Shown here one piece after another: positions 58,401-64,000 of a DNA stretch of 64,000 nt. The position numbers and the translations under genes were made by a program. The notes beneath the pieces are model-generated. The model searched no databases and was not told the DNA's origin. It saw only the letters and a list, made by a program, of their open reading frames with translations. Location: contig NZ_BJND01000005.1 of the NCBI RefSeq assembly GCF_006539505.1, forward strand, positions 186,001 to 250,000, read 5' to 3'. Positions within the stretch are counted from its first letter, which is position 1; the number at the start of each line of letters is the position of its first letter. Source of the stretch: Streptomyces spinoverrucosus. GTDB taxonomy: Bacteria; Actinomycetota; Actinomycetes; Streptomycetales; Streptomycetaceae.

Positions 58401-58481
58401 TGTTGTGCAAAGGATTGACGGCCGCACGATGACTGCCTAACTTCACGGCACCAGCCGCGCCCCGTCCCCAGGGAGCTCACC

Positions 58482-59837
58482 GTGCAGCCGTCCCCCTCAG
58501 TCGCCCAACCCTCCCCCGATTCCCGGCAGTTGCGCCGCGTCGCCGTGTCCGGCCTGCTCGGCACCACCGTCGAGTTCTACGACTTCCTCGTCTACGGCAC
58601 GGTCGCCGCGCTCGTCTTCGGTGACCTGTTCTTCCCGCAGGCCGACCCGGCGGTCGGCACCATCGCGGCGTTCGGCACGTTCGCCGCCGGCTATGTCGCC
58701 CGTCCGCTCGGCGGCATCGTCTTCGGGCACTTCGGCGACCGGCTCGGCCGCAAGTCGATGATGTTGCTGACCATGGTCCTGATGGGCTGCGGCAGCTTCC
58801 TCATCGGCCTGCTGCCGACGTACGACGCGATCGGGGTCTGGGCGCCCGTGCTGCTCGTCGCCCTGCGCGTCGTGCAGGGCCTCGCGATCGGCGGCGAGTG
58901 GGGCGGCGCCATGCTGATGGTCGTCGAGCACGCCGAGCACGCGCAGGGCTCCCGGCGCGGCCTGTGGTCCAGCTTCACCCAGCTCGGCGCCCCGCTCGGC
59001 TCCGTACTGTCGGCCGGTGTGGTCACGCTCGTCGCCGCCCTGCCGGACGACGAGTTCCGCAGCTGGGGCTGGCGGGTGCCGTTCCTGCTGAGCATCGTGC
59101 TGCTGGCCGTCGGCCTGTTCGTGCGTCTGAAGGTCGCGGAGAGCCCGCTGTTCGCGCAGGTCAAGCGGGAGCCGGTGGACAAGCCGCCGATCCTGGAGGT
59201 GCTGCGCCGCCCGAAGCCCGTGCTGCTGGCCGCCTGTGTCGGCATCGGCGCGTTCACCGCCCAGTCGCTGCTGACGAGCTTCATGATCTCCTACGCCGTC
59301 GACCAGGGGTACACCCGCCCGCAGGTGCTGACCGCGGTGACCGTCGCCTCCTGCGTGGCCCTCGCCGTGCTGCCCGCCGCGTCCGCGCTGTCCGACCGGG
59401 TCGGCCGCCGACCCGTCGTGCTCGCCGGTGCGATCGCCTCGGCGGCGCTCGCCTTCCCCGTGCTCGCCCTGGTCGACTCCGGCTCGCCCGGCCTGCTCAT
59501 CCTCGCCCTCGCCCTCGGCCACGGCGTCGCCCAGTCCACGATGTACGGGCCGCTCGGCGCCCTGCTCACCGAGATGTTCGGCACCCGCGTCCGCTACACC
59601 GGCGCCTCCCTCGGCTACCAGGGAGCGACCCTGATCGGCGCCGGATTCTCCCCACTGATCGCGGGCAGCCTCCTCGCCTCCTTCGGCGGCGGCAGCGCCC
59701 CGGTGTCGCTGCTGCTGTGCGCGGGCGCGGCGATCACCGCGCTCACGGTGTGGCGGCTGCGCGAGACGCACGCCGACGCCCTGGAGTCCCCCACCGCCCG
59801 AGCCGCCGCGCCGACCCCGGAAGGGATGCCCCGTTGA
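58482..59837 (+). CDS. couT: MFS transporter, MHS type, CouT-like aromatic acid permease
   Basis: A 451-residue permease with 12 helices, GTTVEFYDFLVYGTVA at helix 1 and GDRLGRKSMM between helices 2 and 3. Its placement beside the CouR-like regulator and CoA-ligase operon suggests hydroxycinnamate uptake. GTG at 58482 follows AGGGAG. It belongs to the same MHS branch as the permease at 8678 but is not closely similar in the variable loops. Its stop overlaps the hydrolase TTG start by 4 bp. Confidence 0.75.
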   Translation: MQPSPSVAQPSPDSRQLRRVAVSGLLGTTVEFYDFLVYGTVAALVFGDLFFPQADPAVGTIAAFGTFAAGYVARPLGGIVFGHFGDRLGRKSMMLLTMVLMGCGSFLIGLLPTYDAIGVWAPVLLVALRVVQGLAIGGEWGGAMLMVVEHAEHAQGSRRGLWSSFTQLGAPLGSVLSAGVVTLVAALPDDEFRSWGWRVPFLLSIVLLAVGLFVRLKVAESPLFAQVKREPVDKPPILEVLRRPKPVLLAACVGIGAFTAQSLLTSFMISYAVDQGYTRPQVLTAVTVASCVALAVLPAASALSDRVGRRPVVLAGAIASAALAFPVLALVDSGSPGLLILALALGHGVAQSTMYGPLGALLTEMFGTRVRYTGASLGYQGATLIGAGFSPLIAGSLLASFGGGSAPVSLLLCAGAAITALTVWRLRETHADALESPTARAAAPTPEGMPR

Positions 59838-61192
59838 GGACCCGGATCGCACTACTGGCCGTGTCCCTGTGTGCGGTGACCGCACTGCCCGCACAGGCCG
59901 CCACGGACGCGCACATCGAGGGCCGACTCCCCTCCGGCGCCACGTACTTGATGGACGTACCCGCCGACTGGAACGGCACCGTCCTCCTCTACAGCCACGG
60001 CTACCGCGCCTCCGGCTGGCCCAACCCGGCCGAGAACGCGCCCAGTTCCGAGACCCGGGCCGAACTCCTCGCCGACGGCTACGCCCTCATCGGCTCCTCG
60101 TACGCGACGACCGGCTGGGCCGTCACGGACGCCGTCCCCGACCAACTGGCCACCCTGGACCTGTTCACGTCCCGCTTCGGCACCGCCCGGCGCACCCTCG
60201 CCTGGGGCACCTCCTACGGCGGGCTCGTCACCACGACCCTCGCCGAGCGGCACGCGGACCGGTTCGACGGGTCGCTGTCGATGTGCGGGCTGGTGCAGGG
60301 CGGGATCGCCAACTGGAACAGCACGCTGGACCCGGTGTTCGCGCTCAGGACGCTGCTCGCTCCCGGGGCGGACATCCCGCTCACCGGCTTCGCCGACCAG
60401 GCGGCCGCGCAGAACGCCGCTCAGGCGCTCACCGCGAAGGTCACCGCCGCCCAGCAGACCCCCGAGGGCCGCGCCCGGATCGCCCTCGCCGCCGCCCTGC
60501 ACAACATCCCCGGCCACAACGACCCCGCCCAGCCGGAACCGGCGCCGACCGACTGGGACGCCCAGCAGGCCAACCAGTACGCCGCCGTCACCGGGCTCCT
60601 CCAACTGCCCGCCTTCAGCTGGCGCCAGGAGGCCGAGCAACGGGCGGGCGGCAACCCGTCGTGGAACACCGGCGTCGACTACACGGCGATGCTGCGCCGC
60701 TCGCCGCTCTACAAGGAGGTCACCGAGCTCTACAAGGAGGCGGGAGCTTCCCTGCGCGCCGACCTCGCGGCGCTGAACCGCGCACCCCGCATCTCCGCCG
60801 ACCCCGCCGCCGTACGGTGGATGCGCGACACCAGCGTCCTCACCGGCCGCCTGACCGACCCACAGCTGAACATCCACACCACGGGCGACGCGCTGATCCC
60901 GGTGCAGGCGGAGAGCGCCTACCGCCGGGCCACCGGCCCGGACCGCCGCCTCGCCCAGGCGTACGTCGACGGCCCCGGCCACTGCACCTTCACCACCGGC
61001 GAGATGCTCGCCGCCCTGCACACCCTGGAGCACCGCCTGACCACCGGCCACTGGGACACCTCGGCGGGAGCCCTCAACGCCCGTGCACGACAGGAGGAAC
61101 CGACGACGCGGCCGCGGTACGTGACGTATCGGCCGACGCCGTATCCACGACCGTACGACCTCGGCCACCCCGGGGACGGACGTCACCGGTAG
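59834..61192 (+). CDS. Secreted alpha/beta hydrolase
   Basis: A 452-residue exported protein. The signal peptide MRTRIALLAVSLCAVTALPAQA begins at the TTG at 59834, which overlaps the transporter stop (TTGA). The fold shows VLLYSHGYRA, nucleophile motif WGTSYGGLVTT, an acidic residue in HTTGDALIPVQ and histidine in GPGHCTFTTGE. The lid (about residues 165-300) is large. Family substrate is not known. Coupled to a putative hydroxycinnamate transporter, an esterase freeing the acid from plant polymers is a reasonable guess. The Arg/Pro/Tyr-rich last 40 residues look disordered. Confidence 0.8.
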   Translation: MRTRIALLAVSLCAVTALPAQAATDAHIEGRLPSGATYLMDVPADWNGTVLLYSHGYRASGWPNPAENAPSSETRAELLADGYALIGSSYATTGWAVTDAVPDQLATLDLFTSRFGTARRTLAWGTSYGGLVTTTLAERHADRFDGSLSMCGLVQGGIANWNSTLDPVFALRTLLAPGADIPLTGFADQAAAQNAAQALTAKVTAAQQTPEGRARIALAAALHNIPGHNDPAQPEPAPTDWDAQQANQYAAVTGLLQLPAFSWRQEAEQRAGGNPSWNTGVDYTAMLRRSPLYKEVTELYKEAGASLRADLAALNRAPRISADPAAVRWMRDTSVLTGRLTDPQLNIHTTGDALIPVQAESAYRRATGPDRRLAQAYVDGPGHCTFTTGEMLAALHTLEHRLTTGHWDTSAGALNARARQEEPTTRPRYVTYRPTPYPRPYDLGHPGDGRHR

Positions 61193-61215
61193 CGGCTCCG
61201 AGGTCGCGGGGCCGG

Positions 61216-61530
61216 TCAGTCGAACCTGATCTCGTAGCCGTCCTCGGTCGGGCGTCCGTAGTAGCGGGCGCCCACCAGGTCGTACCGGCCGTGCTTGGCC
61301 AGCAACGCCTCGACCAGTCCGGGGTCGCTCGCCACCCGGGCGCCGGTCGCCCGGTCGAAGAACGTGATGGAGAAACCCTTCCCCGACCGCACGCGGGTGT
61401 CGGCGGTCCGCTGCCGCGGCACGCCGACAGCACCGCCGGACCGGCGGCGTCGCCAGGCACGGACCGCGACGACGACACCCGCCAGCACCACGACGGCGAC
61501 AACCAGGCGGTGCACCATCACCGGATCCAT
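61216..61530 (-). CDS. Small membrane-anchored hypothetical protein
   Basis: A 104-residue protein. One N-terminal membrane helix (VHRLVVAVVVLAGVVVAVRAW) is followed by an Arg-rich stop-transfer and a soluble domain of about 60 residues (GFSITFFDRATGARVASDPG, then YYGRPTEDGYEIRFD). I do not recognise the family. ATG at 61530 follows GGAGGGGGAGGC, a strong site. It converges with the hydrolase gene, 23 bp apart. The soluble domain faces the cytoplasm or cell wall depending on topology, which cannot be fixed here. Confidence 0.72.
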   Translation of the reverse strand: MDPVMVHRLVVAVVVLAGVVVAVRAWRRRRSGGAVGVPRQRTADTRVRSGKGFSITFFDRATGARVASDPGLVEALLAKHGRYDLVGARYYGRPTEDGYEIRFD

Positions 61531-61588
61531 GCCTCCCCCTCCTATCCCGACGGCCGTGCCGATGACGCGCACGCTAGCCCGGCCCGTG

Positions 61589-61602
61589 CGGGACCGGTCC
61601 CG
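61589..61602. promoter_or_regulatory. Perfect 14-bp palindrome upstream of the small membrane protein
   Basis: CGGGACCGGTCCCG lies 59 bp before the start at 61530, within the 289-bp divergent gap 61531-61819; GTGCGGG and CCCGCAC flank it as a further inverted pair. Operator or hairpin; undecided. Confidence 0.4.
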
Positions 61603-61739
61603 AATTCCCCCGCACCGGGCGGAGATGCCGAGCATGTCCGCCTTCATCACTTGAACTCCCCGGCTGCCCAAGGACTTTCTCGGTTGCACCTCTTGACGGC
61701 TGGAGTGCCCGGGAGCACATTGGCCGCGCAGCCACTGTC

Positions 61740-61753
61740 TGAGAGCGCTCTCA
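61740..61753. promoter_or_regulatory. LacI/CebR-type palindromic operator before the GH16 gene
   Basis: TGAGAGCGCTCTCA is a perfect 14-bp palindrome 66 bp before the GH16 start. It differs by one position per arm from TGGGAGCGCTCCCA, the CebR box known for cellulose genes in Streptomyces. A half-site GGGCGCTCTCC follows near 61767. TTGACG at 61693-61698 is a possible -35. Confidence 0.7.
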
Positions 61754-61819
61754 AGAACCCCCCACGGGCGCTCTCCGACAGGCACCCGCGCATCCCCACT
61801 CCGTACCGAGAGGCAACCC

Positions 61820-63217
61820 ATGAGTGAAACCTCCGGCACCCCCGGCAGACGCCGGCCCTACCGGCGGGCCCTCGTCGCCGTGCTGAGCACGCTGGGCCTC
61901 GCCGCGCTCGCCGCCACGACCGTGACGCCGACCGCGACCGCGGCCGCGCCACCGCCCCCGTCGGGCTGGACGCAGGTCTTCGTCGACGACTTCAACGGCG
62001 CCGCCGGCTCCGGCGTCAACACGGCCAACTGGCAGTACGCGACCGGGAAGGGCTACCCGGGCGGCCCCGCCAACTGGGGCACCGGCGAGGTCGAGACGAT
62101 GACGTCCAGCACCAGCAACGTCGCCCTCGACGGCAGCGGCAACCTCCGTATCACCCCGCGCCGCGACGCGGCCGGCAACTGGACGTCGGGCCGGATCGAG
62201 ACCAACCGCACCGACTTCCAGCCCCCGGCCGGCGGCAAGCTGCGCGTCGAGGCGCGCATCCAGATGCCGAACGTCACCGGCGCCGCCGCCCGCGGCTACT
62301 GGCCCGCCTTCTGGATGCTGGGCGCCCCGTACCGCGGCAACTACTGGAACTGGCCGGGCGTCGGCGAGCTGGACATCATGGAGAACGTCCAGGGCCTCAA
62401 CACCGTCTGGGCGACGATGCACTGCGGCACCTCTCCCGGCGGCCCGTGCAACGAGACCACCGGCATCGGCGGTTCCACCGCCTGCCCCGGCGCCACCTGC
62501 CAGTCCGGCTTCCACACGTACCGCATGGAGTGGGACCGCTCGACCGACGTCGAGGAGATCCGCTTCTACGTCGACAGCACCCACTTCCACACCGTGCGGG
62601 AGAACCAGGTCGACGCGACCACGTGGGCGAACGCCACGGACCACGGCTTCTTCATCATCCTCAACGTGGCGATGGGCGGCGGCTTCGTGGACGCCTTCGG
62701 CGGCGGCCCGGACGCGGCCACGGTGCCGGGTCACCCGATGGTCGTCGACTACGTCCAGGTGCTGTCGGCCGGTGGGAGCGGTACCACACCTCCGCCGACC
62801 GGCAACCGGGACGCCTACAGCGCCATCCAGGCCGAGTCGCACGACGGCCAGTCCGGCACGATGACCGAGTCGACCTCCGACACGGGCGGCGGCCAGAACA
62901 TCGGCGCCCTCGCCAATGGCGACTGGGCGCTCTATCGGGGCGTCAACTTCGGCTCCACGCCCGCCAGGCAGTTCTACGCCCGGGTCGCGAGCGGCGCCGG
63001 ATCGGGCGTGAGCGGGCTGGTCGAGGTGCGCCTGGACAGCCGTAGCAGCGCGCCCATCGGGAGCTTCGCGATCGGCAACACGGGCGGCTGGCAGTCCTGG
63101 CGGACGGTTCCGGCCAATATCTCCTCCGTCACGGGCACCCACGACGTCTATCTGACCTTCACCAGCGGCCAGCCGGCCGACTTCGTGAATGTGAATTGGT
63201 TCAACTTCGGTCGCTGA
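61820..63217 (+). CDS. Secreted GH16 endo-beta-1,3-glucanase (laminarinase-like) with C-terminal CBM6
   Basis: A 465-residue exported enzyme. An Arg-rich n-region and hydrophobic core end at about residue 42 (TATAAAPPP). The GH16 domain (about 48-315) has the catalytic signature GVGELDIMENV with its two glutamates and aspartate. A Gly/Thr/Pro linker leads to a CBM6 (about 330-465, AIQAESHDGQSGTMTE onward) that binds beta-1,3-glucan or xylan. It would attack laminarin or fungal wall glucan. ATG at 61820 follows GAGAGG. It is a single-gene transcript bounded by the palindrome and a strong hairpin. Confidence 0.92.
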   Translation: MSETSGTPGRRRPYRRALVAVLSTLGLAALAATTVTPTATAAAPPPPSGWTQVFVDDFNGAAGSGVNTANWQYATGKGYPGGPANWGTGEVETMTSSTSNVALDGSGNLRITPRRDAAGNWTSGRIETNRTDFQPPAGGKLRVEARIQMPNVTGAAARGYWPAFWMLGAPYRGNYWNWPGVGELDIMENVQGLNTVWATMHCGTSPGGPCNETTGIGGSTACPGATCQSGFHTYRMEWDRSTDVEEIRFYVDSTHFHTVRENQVDATTWANATDHGFFIILNVAMGGGFVDAFGGGPDAATVPGHPMVVDYVQVLSAGGSGTTPPPTGNRDAYSAIQAESHDGQSGTMTESTSDTGGGQNIGALANGDWALYRGVNFGSTPARQFYARVASGAGSGVSGLVEVRLDSRSSAPIGSFAIGNTGGWQSWRTVPANISSVTGTHDVYLTFTSGQPADFVNVNWFNFGR

Positions 63218-63248
63218 GTGACTGCTTGAGCGGTTCTTTCAACCTGAG

Positions 63249-63274
63249 CGGGGCCCACGCGCGCGTGGGCCCCG
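63249..63274. terminator. Bidirectional terminator hairpin between GH16 and araC genes
   Basis: A 26-bp perfect palindrome centred on GCGC (arms CGGGGCCCACGC and GCGTGGGCCCCG). It lies 32 bp after the GH16 stop and 24 bp after the araC-type stop on the other strand, so it can serve both convergent genes. Confidence 0.8.
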
Positions 63275-63297
63275 TTGCCGTGTCACGGTCCGCCGTA

Positions 63298-64000
63298 TCA
63301 GCGCAGCTCCGCACGGAACGCCGCCGGCGTCATCTCCGTGTGCTGGTGGAAGAACTTGGAGAAGTTGGCCGCGTCCGGGAAGCCGACCGCCGCGCCGACG
63401 CGGCCGATGGGCAGGTCGGTGTGGGCGAGGAGGCGTTTGGCCTCCAGCACGACGCGTTTGTCGATGAAGGCCTTGGGAGTGTCGCCGGTGGCGGCGCGGA
63501 CCGCGCGGACAAGGGTGCGGCGGGAGTAGCCGAGGGCATCGGCGTAGGCGCTGACGCTGTGGTTGGTCGCGAAGTCCCGCTCGACCGCGTCCCGGAAGAG
63601 GGTGAAGGTGGTGTCCGCCTGCTGCTCCGCCGCCTCTGCCGAGCTGGCCGCCAGATGGGCGAGGCGCAGCAGGAACGCGCTGAGGGAGTGGCGCAGTACC
63701 GCGGTGTGCAGGCTCAGGGGCAGCGTCGCCGCGTCCTCGTACTCGCGCTGGAGATGGGACAGGGACGCCCTCAGGGCCGCGAGCTGGGCGGGGTCGGGGT
63801 GGAGCAGGGGCGGCAGGTCGTAGCGGTACAGGCCGGTGGCCTCGACCGTGGCGCGGGGCAGGAAGCCGGGCTGCATGGTCAGGACGGTTCCGCGGTACTC
63901 GCTCATGGCCGTGAAGCGGTGCACCTGTCCCGGGCGGATCCACAGCACATCGCCGGCCTTCGCCTCGTACTCGGTGAAGTCGATCATGTGCCGTACGGGT
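63298..64000 (-). CDS. AraC family transcriptional regulator, 5' end outside window
   Basis: The C-terminal 234 codons of an AraC regulator. The two-helix-turn-helix domain is complete (SVSAYADALGYSRRTLVRAVR, then PIGRVGAAVGFPDAANFSKFF), ending PAAFRAELR. The visible N-terminal part is the middle of a cupin-like sensing domain (AGDVLWIRPGQVHRF). The frame is open to the right edge, and an ATG at 63987 falls inside the cupin fold, so the true start lies beyond the window. Target genes cannot be named; it converges on the GH16 gene. Confidence 0.85.
   Translation of the reverse strand, partial: PVRHMIDFTEYEAKAGDVLWIRPGQVHRFTAMSEYRGTVLTMQPGFLPRATVEATGLYRYDLPPLLHPDPAQLAALRASLSHLQREYEDAATLPLSLHTAVLRHSLSAFLLRLAHLAASSAEAAEQQADTTFTLFRDAVERDFATNHSVSAYADALGYSRRTLVRAVRAATGDTPKAFIDKRVVLEAKRLLAHTDLPIGRVGAAVGFPDAANFSKFFHQHTEMTPAAFRAELR

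Overview
The window comes from a Streptomyces chromosome or a very close relative. The DNA is very GC-rich with strong third-position GC bias. GTG and TTG starts are common, genes are often coupled by 4-bp stop/start overlaps, and Tat signals and lipoproteins are frequent. Leucine TTA codons are rare: I found only two in genes, one in a regulator and one in a protease. No rRNA, tRNA, CRISPR array, phage or conjugative module was seen. The content is catabolic and accessory: sugar and aromatic utilisation with dedicated regulators.

Layout. (1) 1-4911: distal part of a protocatechuate operon, pcaF(partial)-H-G-B-L. (2) 4976-12588: a leaderless short-chain dehydrogenase, a TTA-containing LAL-like ATPase without a DNA-binding domain, an MFS transporter paired with anmK, a three-copy decaying tandem repeat of the anmK 3' end, and a DUF2510 membrane protein. 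(3) 12734-15413: a MITE-like element that supplies the 3' end of a TetR gene, then a PAP2-type membrane protein and a DMT transporter behind a large inverted-repeat operator. (4) 15417-21146: a Tat-exported phospholipase C and a NitT/TauT-type ABC importer. (5) 21118-29142: a LacI-controlled operon with sugar ABC importer, GH13 alpha-glucosidase and secreted GH87-like alpha-1,3-glucanase, readable as an alpha-1,3-glucan utilisation locus. (6) 29283-35667: an orphan MmyB-type ligand-binding protein divergent from an XRE regulator plus ImmA/IrrE-like protease (the second TTA gene), a phosphopantetheinyl transferase with a metallophosphoesterase, an ATP-grasp protein and a sulfotransferase. (7) 35904-53112: a divergent glycan locus. 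One arm is DeoR, GH4, GH38 alpha-mannosidase and GH29 alpha-fucosidase. The other is PfkB kinase, ABC importer, GH2 beta-galactosidase and two Tat-exported phosphoesterases. (8) 53147-61192: a PaaX-like regulator, then a set matching hydroxycinnamate side-chain degradation (MaoC hydratase, CoA ligase, amidohydrolase, SDR, MarR, MFS transporter), with a secreted alpha/beta hydrolase coupled to the transporter. (9) 61216-64000: a small membrane protein, a secreted GH16 glucanase with CBM6 behind a LacI-type palindrome, and a partial AraC regulator.

How it fits together. The hydroxycinnamate module would shorten p-coumarate or ferulate to hydroxybenzoates, which enter ring cleavage through protocatechuate, the substrate of the pca operon at the left edge. 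With the secreted glucanases, intracellular exoglycosidases and a possible secreted esterase, the window reads as a soil saprophyte's region for degrading plant and fungal cell-wall polymers. Domain assignments come from motif recognition without database searches; pathway links are inference.
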